Shown here: positions 25,678 through 35,440 of the stretch, one piece after another | Layout: each line of letters begins with the position of its first letter | Numbering within the stretch: the stretch's first letter is position 1 | NCBI GenBank assembly: GCA_023387815.1 | Contig: JAEWHK010000029.1 | Coordinates: 1 to 59,695 of the forward strand | Reading direction: 5' to 3' | Origin: Pseudomonadota bacterium | GTDB taxonomy: Bacteria > Pseudomonadota > Gammaproteobacteria > Burkholderiales > Burkholderiaceae_B | Length of the DNA stretch: 59,695 nucleotides | The notes under the pieces: model-generated | The model's input: the letters and a program-made list of their open reading frames with translations, nothing else | What the model was told of the DNA's origin: nothing | Database searches by the model: none | Translations under genes and position numbers: made by a program

Positions 25678-26304
25678 ATGAAACCAGCAATCCGTCCTTC
25701 AGGCACTTCCCGCAATCCGGGCACGTCCGGCAAACGTCAGGCTGTGCGCATTATCGGCGGTCAGTATCGGCGCTCGCTGATCCCGGTCGTCGACGCTTCC
25801 GGTCTGCGCCCTACCTCGGACCGGATCCGGGAAACCCTGTTTAACTGGCTCACGTTTCTGTGGGACGGAAAATTCGACGACAAATCGGTGCTGGATCTCT
25901 TCGCAGGAACGGGCGCACTGGGTTTTGAAGCGGCTTCACGGGGCGCCGCCCATGTGCAGATGGCAGAAAACCAGCCGGCAGCCCTGGCGGCCTTACGCGC
26001 CACGCGCGACAAACTGCAGGCTACCCAGGTGCGTATCAACAGCGCCGACGCGTTTCTGATGCTGGAGCGCATGAATGCCAGCGCATTTGACCTCATTCTG
26101 CTTGACCCACCCTTTGCAGGCAAACTGTTCCCGCGCATTTTTCCGTATCTGGAAGGCATTATCAAGCCCGGTGGCCTGGTCTACATTGAATCTGATCAGC
26201 CCGAAGATCCGGGCCCCGCATTTCCGGTGATCAGGCAGGGTAGAGCCGGACAGGTCAGTTATCAGTTGCACCAATTTCATATTGCACCGCAAAAAATCGG
26301 GTAA
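25678..26304 (+). CDS. rsmD: 16S rRNA (guanine-966-N2)-methyltransferase
   Basis: 208-residue Rossmann methyltransferase that makes m2G966 in 16S rRNA. The family start IIGGQYRRSLIPV and RPTSDRIRETLFNWL are followed by the SAM site VLDLFAGTGALGFEAASRG and the catalytic LLDPPF. The ATG at 25678 is chosen since the upstream frame runs antisense through ftsY. It carries a slightly longer basic Pro/Gly/Ser N-terminus than E. coli RsmD. coaD follows 84 bp downstream, with a TATAAT box at 26311-26316 that could give coaD its own promoter. Confidence 0.94.
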   Translation: MKPAIRPSGTSRNPGTSGKRQAVRIIGGQYRRSLIPVVDASGLRPTSDRIRETLFNWLTFLWDGKFDDKSVLDLFAGTGALGFEAASRGAAHVQMAENQPAALAALRATRDKLQATQVRINSADAFLMLERMNASAFDLILLDPPFAGKLFPRIFPYLEGIIKPGGLVYIESDQPEDPGPAFPVIRQGRAGQVSYQLHQFHIAPQKIG

Positions 26305-26388
26305 ATACCTTATAATCGACGTTCCTTTAAACGCTCAGGCCGCTATGTCGGCCCTATTCCCGGCACCGATCGGGATCAAACGGAGCAA

Positions 26389-26919
26389 ATGATGATCACT
26401 GCTGTATATCCAGGGACATTTGATCCTCTAACCCGTGGCCACGAGGATCTGGTTCGGCGCGCAGCCAGCCTGTTTGATCACGTCGTTGTCGGTGTTGCCG
26501 TCAGTGCCGGAAAGAATCCGCTGTTCACCATAGAAGAGCGCCTGCAGATTGCAGGAGAAGTCCTGGGCCATTATCCGAATGTGAGCGTCAAAAGCTTTGG
26601 TGGCCTTCTCAAGGACTTCGTGCGCCAGGAAGATGCCCGCATCATTGTGCGAGGCCTGCGTGCCGTTTCCGATTTCGAATACGAATTCCAGATGGCAGGC
26701 ATGAACCGACACCTGCTTCCCGACGTCGAAACGCTGTTTATGACGCCATCAGACCAGTATCAGTTCATTTCTGGCACATTTGTACGGGAAATCGCCCTGC
26801 TTGGCGGCGATGTGGGTAAATTTGTGTTCCCTTCTGTGGAACGCTGGCTGCAGGAAAAATCGCGCGCAAGACTGGCTGCCCGTCAGGCGCAGGCCGAGAG
26901 TCCTAAAGATAAGAAATAA
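26389..26919 (+). CDS. coaD: Phosphopantetheine adenylyltransferase
   Basis: 176-residue nucleotidyltransferase that transfers AMP to 4'-phosphopantetheine, the fourth step of CoA synthesis. The motif AVYPGTFDPLTRGHEDLVRRA contains the HxGH-like site, IIVRGLRAVSDFEYEFQM and QFISGTFVREIALLGGD complete it. The signature ISGTFVRE replaces the common ISSTFVRE. Two adjacent ATG codons exist (26389 and 26392). A basic tail of about 15 residues extends beyond the usual end. Confidence 0.96.
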   Translation: MMITAVYPGTFDPLTRGHEDLVRRAASLFDHVVVGVAVSAGKNPLFTIEERLQIAGEVLGHYPNVSVKSFGGLLKDFVRQEDARIIVRGLRAVSDFEYEFQMAGMNRHLLPDVETLFMTPSDQYQFISGTFVREIALLGGDVGKFVFPSVERWLQEKSRARLAARQAQAESPKDKK

Positions 26920-27062
26920 GCGCCTTTAAACTGAAAATCAGGGCGAAAATATTACAAATAGCGGGAATCCGATTAACCCTGCTGCCCACGCCTGTTTTCA
27001 GGTATTAATTGACGTGTTGGCGTAAACTGTTGTTGTGTATAAACAAAAGCGCCGGAAAGAAT

Positions 27063-27314
27063 ATGGCTCTGCTGATTACCGATGAATGCATCAATTGTGA
27101 CGTGTGCGAACCGCAATGTCCCAATGAGGCGATCTACATGGGGGTGGATTTCTATGAAATCGACCCGTCCAAGTGCACCGAATGCGTCGGTCACCATGGC
27201 GAACCGCAATGTCAGGTCGTCTGTCCTGTCGAGTGTATCGAGGTCAATCCCGAGTGGGAAGAATCTCAGGATATGCTCATGGCAAAATTCTACAAACTCA
27301 CTGCCACCGCATAA
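27063..27314 (+). CDS. YfhL-family 2[4Fe-4S] ferredoxin
   Basis: 83-residue small electron carrier. Two cluster motifs are visible: CINCDVCEPQCPNEA and CTECVGHHGEPQCQVVCPVEC; the second has the eight-residue insertion typical of the YfhL/Alvin ferredoxins. Start ATG at 27063 follows GGAAAG. It lies downstream of coaD, as in many beta-proteobacteria, but 143 bp away. Confidence 0.93.
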   Translation: MALLITDECINCDVCEPQCPNEAIYMGVDFYEIDPSKCTECVGHHGEPQCQVVCPVECIEVNPEWEESQDMLMAKFYKLTATA

Positions 27315-27316
27315 CG

Positions 27317-27345
27317 CAGCATATCTCTGCAGCTGAGTTATGCTG
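27317..27345 (+). terminator. Weak hairpin after the ferredoxin gene
   Basis: CAGCATA (27317-27323) pairs with TATGCTG (27339-27345), and the loop itself is partly self-complementary (CTCTGCAGCTGAG). It starts three bases past the ferredoxin stop. No T-run follows, so factor-independent termination is doubtful. Confidence 0.35.
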
Positions 27346-27430
27346 CTGCTCGCTTGCGCTATGCTCCCTTTGCAGCGGCGCTTTCCATTGTCTGAAGTTG
27401 CCGCAAGCAGCACAACCCAATCAGTACTGA

Positions 27431-27817
27431 TCAGGCTGCGGATGCCGCCCCTACAAGGTTTTCATCCGGATGAAGTTTCACCAGCCGGACCTGCCTGTTC
27501 AATAGCTTACTGAACCAGGCATCGGCCAGCTGACCTTCACTCACCACCCGAATTTCTCTGCTTCCTACCGTTGCTGACTCAAAGGCGTCTTCATCGTCTT
27601 CCAGCACGTCAACCGGAATATCCAGACGCAGCATACCGGGCGCCCGAATCACCAGATAGTCGAACCGGATCGACAGCTCGACTTGCTGTAAATCGGGATC
27701 GTCCTTGGCCAGCGCCTGCGACTGGTCATCAATCAGCAACCAGCGCAGTTGCGCGGCTGGCTTGATGGGGCCGGTAATGGGAGGACATTGGTAGATCGGC
27801 TGAAACTCGGTTGTCAT
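27431..27817 (-). CDS. Stand-alone MOSC N-terminal beta-barrel-like protein
   Basis: 128-residue cytoplasmic protein. Its pattern resembles the beta-barrel domain found before the MOSC domain in YcbX-type molybdenum proteins: RWLLIDDQSQALAKDDP near the start, a central LVIRAPGMLRLDIPVD, and the end ADAWFSKLLNRQVRLVKL. The catalytic MOSC domain with its cysteine is missing, and no frame for it is found nearby. It lies 36 bp after asmA on the same strand. The domain call rests on pattern resemblance; function is unknown. Confidence 0.6.
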   Translation of the reverse strand: MTTEFQPIYQCPPITGPIKPAAQLRWLLIDDQSQALAKDDPDLQQVELSIRFDYLVIRAPGMLRLDIPVDVLEDDEDAFESATVGSREIRVVSEGQLADAWFSKLLNRQVRLVKLHPDENLVGAASAA

Positions 27818-27853
27818 ATCGATGTGAAATGCGTCAGAAGAGAGAAAATCCCG

Positions 27854-30544
27854 TTATTTGGCGGGCTGAGCGCCGGCGGGCGGCGCGGGTGTTTTTGAAG
27901 AGGTCTGGTCTGCGGGCTTGCCTGCTTCCGGTTTGTTATCAGCGGCAGGCTGATCAGATCCGGATGACGGAGCCGCTGTGGCAGGCGCAGCACCATTGTT
28001 CTGGCCTTCTGCAGGAGGATTGGCGGCATCGGGCTGGTTCGCCTGCTGCTCAGCCGCCGCCTGTCTGGCCGCATCGGCCTGCGCTTCGGCTTCTTGTTCC
28101 TTGCGCTGCTTGACGAAGCGTCCCAGCGCCGAGTTATTCAGTTTCTGCCACTTCACTTTGAACTGTGCATTTGACGGTGTTCCGCTAAGCTCAAAAGGCA
28201 GACTGATCTGTTTGACGCTCAGGCGAACGCCCCCCTGATCCACGGTGACAGGCTGACGCGTCTCAAACCGGCCGGGGAACGCGAACTGGTCATTGATCAG
28301 GTTGTAGACGGCCAGGTTGTTGTCCGCTTCGATAAGCAAAGGATCGGTCAGCAGACTGAAATTCACGAAATGCAGTTCACCACCATCCAGCGACAACTTG
28401 GTTTTCAGGTTGTGATACGCGGTTTTCGCTGAGGGATCGTACTTCCACCCGGCATTCTGTTCCTCGTTGTTGATAAACGCAGCAGGGTTCTCAAAAATGG
28501 GCGCCAGATCAAAGCCACTCACCGTCCCGTCGTGGGCCTGGCCTTCCAGGGAACCCGTTGCATTGGACAGCCAGCTCTGCCCTTCAGGCGTATCCCGCGT
28601 GGACAGCACCACAGAGAAAGTGCCCGTACCCGTCATGATCGGATTCATTCCCAGCGCCTTCAGCACGGGTTCGATGGAGACATCCTGGAAATTGAGCTTG
28701 GTGGTGGTTTCACTGTCCTTCATATTCACCACCGCATCACCGGCCACTTCACCATCGAAAATGCTGGATTTGATGTTGCTGATGGCCAGCTGGTCCTTGG
28801 TGAAATTCAGTGCTGCCGTTACGTCGTTATAGACCACGCCATGATACGTAATCTGCTTCAGACTGGCGGTTCCGGAGCCAACCAGGTTCCCCATCAGATC
28901 ACTGACCAGGTTACGCACGGCGGTGGTAGTGGGTTTGTCCTGCGCGGGTTTGTTCTGATCGGTGGCAGTCGCTGGTGCATTGGCAGGCTGGCCTGCAGCT
29001 GCCGGTGGCGTGGCCGAGACATTGTCAATCAGTTCATCCAGATTGACCGAATCAGCTCCCACGGCGAACCGAACATACGGCTCATTGAAATGCGAAATAT
29101 TGCCATCAAAACTGAACTTGCCGGAATTGATGACAGCATCGGCCTTGAAGCTGGCCACATTCTTCATGAAATCGGCATTGAACGTACCGATCAATGGAAT
29201 GTTCTGTTCGCGCGTCTCTGCATCCTTCAGAACCACATTACCGCTCATGGCCGACAGGTTGATCAGTCGCCGCGCCAGATCCATCTTGGCCGGAGAGGAA
29301 ATCTTGAAATTGACCGCACGATTGTTACCTCGTGCATAGGCGCCATCAAGCACCACTTCAGCAACACTGAGTGCATCGGAAGTGCCGCTGATACCCTGCA
29401 TGCGGAAATTGACGCCAAGCTGCTCCTTGCCCTTGAGCTGCACGGAACCGGTAAGCGGTTTGGCGCCGGCGCCCGTCGGTGAAATATCCAGAGCTGGCGA
29501 ATTGAGTACCCATTCGTAGCTTTCGTCATCTTCATCAGAAGCCGATCCGCGCACCGCAAAGTTGGTCATCTGCAGCAAAGGCGCTGTCGAATCAAAATTC
29601 AGTTTGGGCGCCGTCAGTCGCATATCCAGATTACGCAGACCCGTACCCTTGGCACCCTTGCCCTGCACCGTCAGATCAACGCCCGAACCCGTCAGCGCAT
29701 GCGCGAAACTGTCCACAGAGAAATCGCCGGTCAGTGTACCGGTCTGTACGTCCACACTGCCGACCACGCCGCGAACATTGGCTTCCAGATTGCGGGCCGA
29801 ATACAGCTTGGTAACAGGATCCAGCTTGACCAGGCCCTGGATATTGACCGCCGCGTTGGCAACGGGACGAGCCCCTTCCAGGCGGCCGGTAACGGAAACG
29901 TCAAAAGGCTGATCGAACGTCACCCTGCCGGTATTGACCGTCATACCATTAAGACGCATATCCAGGTTGTTCAGCCTGTCTTTGTAGAAAATGGCCCCGT
30001 TCTGCACTTCCAGGCCGGCAATATCGATTTTGAAATCGGTTTTCTTGGGCTGTGGCAGAACGCTGTTATCGGGCGCAGGCGCCGCGGCCGGCTGCACTTC
30101 ATCGCTCTTAAAGCGTGGATCCACGGCTTCTGCCGGTGGCAGCTCCTGACTCAGCAGGTCTTCAAAGTTGAAATTGCCCTTTTCGTCGCGAACAATCCAG
30201 CTCTTCAGGCCCGTGACAGCGACGTGATCAACCACCAGGCGATTGGACAGCAAAGGCCAGATGGCCACGGCAAAACGGGCACTATCCAGCGAGGCAAATG
30301 TGGTGGTGGAATTGGGCTCGGAAAGAGAAATCTTGCGGACAGACAGGCCAATACGCGGAAACAGCGACAGCTCGAGGTCGCCTTCAATGACCATCGTGCG
30401 GTTATACCGCTCCTGCACGATGCTTTCTATCTTGTGCTTGTAGGCGTTCGGATCGAACGTCAATAAAAATACGGCTGCGCCTACAAAGGCAAACAGCATC
30501 AGCACCACAAGGCCAATCAGAACTCTTTTAAGCCAGACTTTCAT
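27854..30544 (-). CDS. AsmA family protein
   Basis: 896-residue inner-membrane-anchored periplasmic protein of the AsmA/TamB-like group, linked to outer-membrane lipid homeostasis. A single N-terminal transmembrane helix (VLIGLVVLMLFAFVGAAVFLL) is followed by YKHKIESIVQERYNRTMVIEGDLELSLFPRIGLSV, the AsmA signature region. Long beta-rich repeats follow, then the AsmA-C region (SATGSLEGQAHDGTVSGFDL). The last ~90 residues are an Ala/Gln/Pro-rich low-complexity tail. Length is above E. coli AsmA (617). Not asmA itself necessarily; several paralogues exist in this class. Confidence 0.88.
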   Translation of the reverse strand: MKVWLKRVLIGLVVLMLFAFVGAAVFLLTFDPNAYKHKIESIVQERYNRTMVIEGDLELSLFPRIGLSVRKISLSEPNSTTTFASLDSARFAVAIWPLLSNRLVVDHVAVTGLKSWIVRDEKGNFNFEDLLSQELPPAEAVDPRFKSDEVQPAAAPAPDNSVLPQPKKTDFKIDIAGLEVQNGAIFYKDRLNNLDMRLNGMTVNTGRVTFDQPFDVSVTGRLEGARPVANAAVNIQGLVKLDPVTKLYSARNLEANVRGVVGSVDVQTGTLTGDFSVDSFAHALTGSGVDLTVQGKGAKGTGLRNLDMRLTAPKLNFDSTAPLLQMTNFAVRGSASDEDDESYEWVLNSPALDISPTGAGAKPLTGSVQLKGKEQLGVNFRMQGISGTSDALSVAEVVLDGAYARGNNRAVNFKISSPAKMDLARRLINLSAMSGNVVLKDAETREQNIPLIGTFNADFMKNVASFKADAVINSGKFSFDGNISHFNEPYVRFAVGADSVNLDELIDNVSATPPAAAGQPANAPATATDQNKPAQDKPTTTAVRNLVSDLMGNLVGSGTASLKQITYHGVVYNDVTAALNFTKDQLAISNIKSSIFDGEVAGDAVVNMKDSETTTKLNFQDVSIEPVLKALGMNPIMTGTGTFSVVLSTRDTPEGQSWLSNATGSLEGQAHDGTVSGFDLAPIFENPAAFINNEEQNAGWKYDPSAKTAYHNLKTKLSLDGGELHFVNFSLLTDPLLIEADNNLAVYNLINDQFAFPGRFETRQPVTVDQGGVRLSVKQISLPFELSGTPSNAQFKVKWQKLNNSALGRFVKQRKEQEAEAQADAARQAAAEQQANQPDAANPPAEGQNNGAAPATAAPSSGSDQPAADNKPEAGKPADQTSSKTPAPPAGAQPAK

Positions 30545-30858
30545 GGGCGGCTTGGTCTCTCAATCATGTTCAATGGGGAACAGCCCGCTCAAGGACCGTC
30601 TGCATATCGATAAACGCGACCGATCACGTGTGAATGTGCCTTCAGGTACATGTCATTGCGATCGTGATAGCCCATCGGGGATATGCAGCAGCGCGGCTGT
30701 CTGGCCTTCCGGATTGTCCGGACGGACTCGCCAACCACGAATTTTTGCTCGAATATCACTTTAACAGCCTTGCTATCGGCCAGGTCTATCGGGTGTCTAT
30801 CGAAATATAATTTTGGTTATGCTAACAGATATGACACCCGAATGCAGGAAGAATAGGA
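30545..30858. other. Non-coding gap upstream of the AsmA-family gene
   Basis: 314 bp between YidB (ends 30859) and the AsmA start (30544), both minus strand. It should hold the AsmA promoter and the end of the yidB transcript. A small hairpin TGTGCC-TTCA-GGTACA lies at 30636-30651 and the dyad ATCACG/CGTGAT at 30623-30628 and 30663-30668. I see no convincing gene. Confidence 0.5.
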
Positions 30859-31524
30859 CTATTTGAACAGGGAAGACAGCGAATTGAGAACCTCATTCTC
30901 GCCGCGCGCCTGTCCATCTGCAGGAACCTGCCCGTCGGGCGTGGAGGTGTCAACAAGCCTTGGCAGAATGCCGGACAGCGAACCCAGCACATCGTCGCGT
31001 GAATGTCCGGTTTGTTGCGCAATGGAATCCACCGTATCGGGACCCAGGGCCGTATCTACCTGCTGCGGCGAAATTTCACGGTTCTCGCCCTTATTGACCC
31101 AGGAATTGAAAATTTCGCCCAGTCCGCCGCGCTGGAATTTTTCGGCCAGAGCACCAATACCACCCTGCTGATTGATCATGGACAGGATCACGGGGACAAG
31201 CGCTGTGAGCGTGCCCAGGTTGATGCCACCGCCCAGACCGCCCGAACCACCGCCACCCAAACCACCTCCGCCCAGAATATCGCCCAGACCACCGGACTCG
31301 CCCTGCGGGTTGGCAGAGGAAGGATCACTGCCAGCCTGTTCATTGAGTGAGGGATCCACTTTGGGCTGGTCATTCACCCACGAATCACTACCGGGCTGTG
31401 CGCCGGGTGTCTGGCTCTGGGCACTTTGACCGCTACCTGCAGGCACCTGACCAGCACCCTGCTCTTGCTCCGGCGTCTTCTTGCCACCGCCCAGTACAGC
31501 ACTGATTGCATCCAGAATTCCCAT
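30859..31524 (-). CDS. YidB family (DUF937) protein
   Basis: 221-residue protein with the YidB N-terminus MGILDAISAVLGGGKK, a glycine-rich stretch (GGGGLGGGGSGGLGGG, about residues 83-98) and the C-terminal helical domain FQRGGLGEIFNSWVNKGENREIS, QQTGHSRDDVLGSLSGILPRLVD. A Gln/Ser/Pro-rich insertion of ~60 residues separates the N-terminal segment from the domain. The family is widespread but has no assigned biochemical function. It lacks a signal peptide. Confidence 0.88.
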   Translation of the reverse strand: MGILDAISAVLGGGKKTPEQEQGAGQVPAGSGQSAQSQTPGAQPGSDSWVNDQPKVDPSLNEQAGSDPSSANPQGESGGLGDILGGGGLGGGGSGGLGGGINLGTLTALVPVILSMINQQGGIGALAEKFQRGGLGEIFNSWVNKGENREISPQQVDTALGPDTVDSIAQQTGHSRDDVLGSLSGILPRLVDTSTPDGQVPADGQARGENEVLNSLSSLFK

Positions 31525-31653
31525 GATCTTTCCTTGTTTTGAGTAAGAAGAGGAAAGTTCACTATAACACCGATAGGCTCACCATCATACTTGTGATTTA
31601 TACGATAAATATTTGATACAGTTGATATTTTTGCTTGCGAGAGCGCGACACAC

Positions 31654-34158
31654 TCACAACTTATAGTTGAGTGAGAGTATGACGCTGCGCGGTTCTCCAT
31701 AGACGTTACTCGGGAAAGGTACACTGCCGGTGATGGCACTGTAATATTTCTTATCGAACAGATTATTGATATTGAGTCTCACGTCAAGCTTTGGCGTTGC
31801 CTGATAGCCAATCATCAAATCGGCAATCGCATAGCTCTTCTGCTCCACTCTGTAGTCGACTCCGCTGCTGGTGCCTTCGTTATAGATGGTCGACTGCCAA
31901 TAGACCGAACCGCCGACCCGCCAGCGATGCCAGTCGCCGGTCAACTGATAGGAGCTTGATAACTTGAAGAGATGACGCGGCGTATCTGTATCGAAGGGTT
32001 GCCCGACGTTGAGCGGATTGGCATCTTCGCGATACTTCGCACTCGTGTAGGTGTAGCCCGCAGCGACCTGCCAGTTCGGTGATATGGCACCCTGTACCTC
32101 AAGCTCTACGCCCTGGCTGCGTACCAGGCCTGCAGCGGCGTAGCATACCTGGCTTGGATAGCCGCTGCATGTTGTCTGGTCGCTGAGTTTGTAGGCACGG
32201 TTCGCCTGATCGAGTCGGAAGAGCGTTGCCGATGCGTTCAGCGCGCCGTTGAAATATTCACCCTTGATACCGAGTTCATAATTCTTTCCCTTGATGGGCG
32301 CCAGCACTGTCTGATTGGCGTCCAGATAGCTTTGCGGTTTGAAAATATCCGTGTAACTGGCGTACACCGAATGCTGATTGTCCAGATCAAAAATGAGCCC
32401 GGCATACTTGGTCACGTTGCGAGTGATACCGTACTTATTGCGCGTGATGGAAGACGGTGTGTTCGCATTGAAGTTTGCATAGCCATAGCTGGTATCTTCG
32501 TAGTCGAACCAATCCAGTCTTGCACCCAGAATGAGCTTGAGGCGATCTGCAAGATTCAGACGCGTTGTCGCATAAACGCTTTTTTGCTCGATATCCGAAT
32601 CAAACCAGTCACGCAAAGGAATATCCGGCTTTGCAATGGCACCTGAATCCCAGTTATAGATGTCCATGCCACTGATTAACGTTGAACCCTGCCGCGTATC
32701 ACCATCAAAACCTACCTTGCGATAGTTGCCGCCGAACACCAGTTCATGCTGTCGGCCGAAGAGTTCGAATGGGCCCGAGGCATACAGGTCGTAACTGTTC
32801 TGTCTTTCGATGTGCTTGTTGCGTGAGCCATACTGGGTATAAATATTATTGGGAATATTCAAACCAATGTAATTGCCCAGCATGTCCAGTTTTGCAATCG
32901 AATGGTAGGCAGACAAATTCACTTTCCAGTCATTGTCAAAGCGATGTTCCAGACTTCCGTAGATAGAAGTCGTTGTCTTGTTCCAGTATTCCCAGTCATT
33001 GGCAAAAGACGTGGAACGCGGCAGGTGAAGATCGCTGCCATCCCGTGCAACGGGCAATCCGGTAAAACCATTTCCGTCAAGATCGTCTTCCTGACGCAGC
33101 ACACTCAGGGTGAAGGTCGTCTGCGGACCGAAGTCCTTTTCCAGAATCCCATACATGAGCTTGCGTTCACTCTTGTCTGCGTGTTTGTAGCTATCCTTTT
33201 TCTGATAAGCAACCACCGCGCGACCACGCAGCGTACCGTCAGCATCCAGGGATCCTGAAGCGTCAAGCTCGGTTCGATAGCGGTCCCAATTGCCGGCACT
33301 GCCGGTGAGGGACACCTGCGTCTCTTTTGTCGGACGCTTGCGAATGAGATTAATCGCCGCAGCAGGATTTCCGGCACCCAGTGCCATGCCCGCAGCCCCG
33401 CGAACAATCTCGACACGGTCATAAACGGACATGTCCGTACCCAGCAGATCCTGACTCAGATAAGACCCATCGAGGCTCACGGGCAGGCCATCGTACATGA
33501 TGTTGTCCACGTACATACCACGCGAGTAAAAGGAGGCGCGCTCCGGTCCAAAGCGACGGAAGGTCAGCCCTGGCGCTGTCTGTACCACGTCGTTGACACT
33601 GGATAACCCCTGATCTTCAATGCGCTGACGAGTGATAACGGTCATTGCCTGAGGCGTTTCGCGCAGTGTGAGCCCCAGTTTGGTGGCCGTGGTGCTTGGT
33701 CCGGTCGTTGTATAGGAGCCTGATCCTTCTGTCGTGGAATCCGAAGACGCTTGCGCAATAATCGGGGCGAGCGCTGTCACACTGCTGTTTGCCTGCCGGG
33801 TCAGGGACACATTTCTTCCATTACGCCGAAACTCAATACCGGTGCCTGACAGTAACCGGCGCAAGGCGTTATCCGGTGTCAGGTTACCGGCAACGGGTGG
33901 CGCGCTCAGTCCTCTAACCGTTTCTGGCAAATAAAAGATTTGCAGTGAAGCCTGTTCGCCCAGCTGAATCAGCGATCGATTGAGCGATTGCGACGGCAGA
34001 CTGATTTGAACGGCTGTCTCCTGAGCCAGGGACTGTACGGGGACGGCCGCGAAGGCCAGCATAACGGAAATCGTCAAGGCATTGAGCCTTGAACGCGCGC
34101 CGAGTAACGCCGAGCTGCCTGTGTTAATCACATTCCGCATATCCGGGTGGACTATCAT
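31654..34158 (-). CDS. TonB-dependent ferric-siderophore receptor with signalling (STN) domain
   Basis: 834-residue outer-membrane transducer. After the signal peptide (cleavage after QSLA) comes an STN domain, about residues 45-110 (SLPSQSLNRSLIQLGEQASLQIFYLPE), which signals to FecR. The plug follows: LRETPQAMTVITRQRIEDQGL, then YDRVEIVRGAAGMALGAGNPAAAINLIRKRP. The 22-strand barrel ends in RSVILSLNYKL. This is the FecA/FpvA type: ligand binding both imports iron-siderophore and induces the operon. ATG at 34158 is preferred over a TTG at 34170. A Fur-box-like palindrome lies 110 bp upstream. The siderophore is unknown. Confidence 0.92.
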   Translation of the reverse strand: MIVHPDMRNVINTGSSALLGARSRLNALTISVMLAFAAVPVQSLAQETAVQISLPSQSLNRSLIQLGEQASLQIFYLPETVRGLSAPPVAGNLTPDNALRRLLSGTGIEFRRNGRNVSLTRQANSSVTALAPIIAQASSDSTTEGSGSYTTTGPSTTATKLGLTLRETPQAMTVITRQRIEDQGLSSVNDVVQTAPGLTFRRFGPERASFYSRGMYVDNIMYDGLPVSLDGSYLSQDLLGTDMSVYDRVEIVRGAAGMALGAGNPAAAINLIRKRPTKETQVSLTGSAGNWDRYRTELDASGSLDADGTLRGRAVVAYQKKDSYKHADKSERKLMYGILEKDFGPQTTFTLSVLRQEDDLDGNGFTGLPVARDGSDLHLPRSTSFANDWEYWNKTTTSIYGSLEHRFDNDWKVNLSAYHSIAKLDMLGNYIGLNIPNNIYTQYGSRNKHIERQNSYDLYASGPFELFGRQHELVFGGNYRKVGFDGDTRQGSTLISGMDIYNWDSGAIAKPDIPLRDWFDSDIEQKSVYATTRLNLADRLKLILGARLDWFDYEDTSYGYANFNANTPSSITRNKYGITRNVTKYAGLIFDLDNQHSVYASYTDIFKPQSYLDANQTVLAPIKGKNYELGIKGEYFNGALNASATLFRLDQANRAYKLSDQTTCSGYPSQVCYAAAGLVRSQGVELEVQGAISPNWQVAAGYTYTSAKYREDANPLNVGQPFDTDTPRHLFKLSSSYQLTGDWHRWRVGGSVYWQSTIYNEGTSSGVDYRVEQKSYAIADLMIGYQATPKLDVRLNINNLFDKKYYSAITGSVPFPSNVYGEPRSVILSLNYKL

Positions 34159-34268
34159 CGATGATTCCAAAAAGAGTGGTTGGGCATAACGCCAGCGGCA
34201 ATATCTGCCAGTGCGATATTCAGGATGCTGGCTTCACTCTTAAGACGCCAGATATGGAACGAATCCGG

Positions 34269-34281
34269 AATGATTCTCATT
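34269..34281. promoter_or_regulatory. Fur-box-like palindrome upstream of the siderophore receptor
   Basis: AATGATTCTCATT is a perfect palindrome apart from its three-base centre and matches the core of Fur boxes (ATGATTCTCAT type). It sits between fecR-like and receptor genes, about 110 bp before the receptor start, implying iron repression of the receptor separately from the sigma/anti-sigma genes. Confidence 0.65.
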
Positions 34282-34429
34282 GGAATATCGTTACCAGATG
34301 TATCTTGTTCTGATGGGAGGTGTTTCGATGACAGTCGTAATAAACCGCTGCGGTTCGATCGCGTGGTCCGTTCAGGCGCTTCGTTCAGACGCTCAGATCG
34401 GTCAATGTATGGAAATAGAAAAGAGATTG

Positions 34430-35440
34430 TTAGCGCGAGGACTCAAGCACCGCGCGACCATCCGCAAGGCGTCGGACTTTGACAGGAGCAATCTGCGGCA
34501 GGACGGCCAGCAGTGCCTCTGGCGAATCAATGCCGACCGTGCCCGATATGCGAAGGTGCGCGAGGCGCGTATCACTCGTGCTTAGCGGGAATGCAAGATA
34601 ACGGTTCAACTCTGAAACAACATCCGAGAGCGGCGTATTGTCAAAAACCAATCGGCCGCGTTGCCATGACAGACGTGATGAAACATCATCCTGATAGGGT
34701 GCCGTCAATGCCCCTTTTGTGTCAGCTCGCGATACATAGCCCGCGCTCAGCCGCGTCCTGTTTCGCTTCCACCAGGGTCCCGTTGAAAACTCTACTGTTC
34801 CCTCTTCCACCGCAAGCGTGACGGCATCATCATCGCGGCGCACATCAAAACGTGTGCCGGTAACAAGCACCTCGGCGCTACCGGCATCCACCGTAAATGG
34901 TCTGGCGGTATCTCGGCTTACAGAAAACAGCGCCTCTCCCGCAATGAGTTGTACCTGTCGACGATCATCATAAAAGGCAACCGCGACCTGGGTAGCGGTA
35001 TTGAGATCCAGAATGGAATCGTCCGGCAGATAAAATCGCTTGCGTTCGCCCTTGACGGTGGAAAACTGCGCAGTAAATTCCGGCTCAGGCCACCAGAAGC
35101 GCCGGCCGAAAACACCTGCCGCCAAGGCAGCGGTACCCAATGATCCCGCCCCCAAAAGAAGCCGCCGACGATTGGCGTACACGGGCGTGCGCAGCCCGGA
35201 CTTTTCCGCTTCGGACGTCTCCATGATGGCGCGCATTTCGCTTTCGGGCAAAAGATCGGCGGTTTCCCAAACGCGTTCCAGTGAGCGGTACTGACGCTCG
35301 TGCTCAGCGTCCGCCGCCCGCCAGGCGTCAAACGCCTGCTGCTCCTGCACCGTAAGCGTACCGAGTCGTGCCATGGTAAACCAGTGCAGTGCCTGCTCGC
35401 GAGGTGTGGAAGAAGATGTCTGGTCGCCGGATTCAGTCAT
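34430..35440 (-). CDS. fecR: FecR-family anti-sigma regulator
   Basis: 336-residue inner-membrane regulator. The cytoplasmic N-terminus (DUF4880-like: ALHWFTMARLGTLTVQEQQAFDAWRAADAEHERQY) is followed by a membrane segment (RRRLLLGAGSLGTAALAAGVFG) and the periplasmic FecR domain (AQFSTVKGERKRFYLPDDSILDLNTATQ, then GEALFSVSRDTARPFTVDAGSAEV), ending with the STN-interacting part. It conveys the receptor signal to the ECF sigma factor 78 bp upstream. An in-frame ATG at 35485 is an alternative start; neither has a clear Shine-Dalgarno. Confidence 0.9.
   Translation of the reverse strand: MTESGDQTSSSTPREQALHWFTMARLGTLTVQEQQAFDAWRAADAEHERQYRSLERVWETADLLPESEMRAIMETSEAEKSGLRTPVYANRRRLLLGAGSLGTAALAAGVFGRRFWWPEPEFTAQFSTVKGERKRFYLPDDSILDLNTATQVAVAFYDDRRQVQLIAGEALFSVSRDTARPFTVDAGSAEVLVTGTRFDVRRDDDAVTLAVEEGTVEFSTGPWWKRNRTRLSAGYVSRADTKGALTAPYQDDVSSRLSWQRGRLVFDNTPLSDVVSELNRYLAFPLSTSDTRLAHLRISGTVGIDSPEALLAVLPQIAPVKVRRLADGRAVLESSR

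Noticed and set aside
30543..30764. 73-codon plus-strand ORF in the AsmA upstream gap
   Set aside because: Low-information Ser/Arg-rich frame without a ribosome-binding site; starts at the AsmA start codon on the opposite strand.
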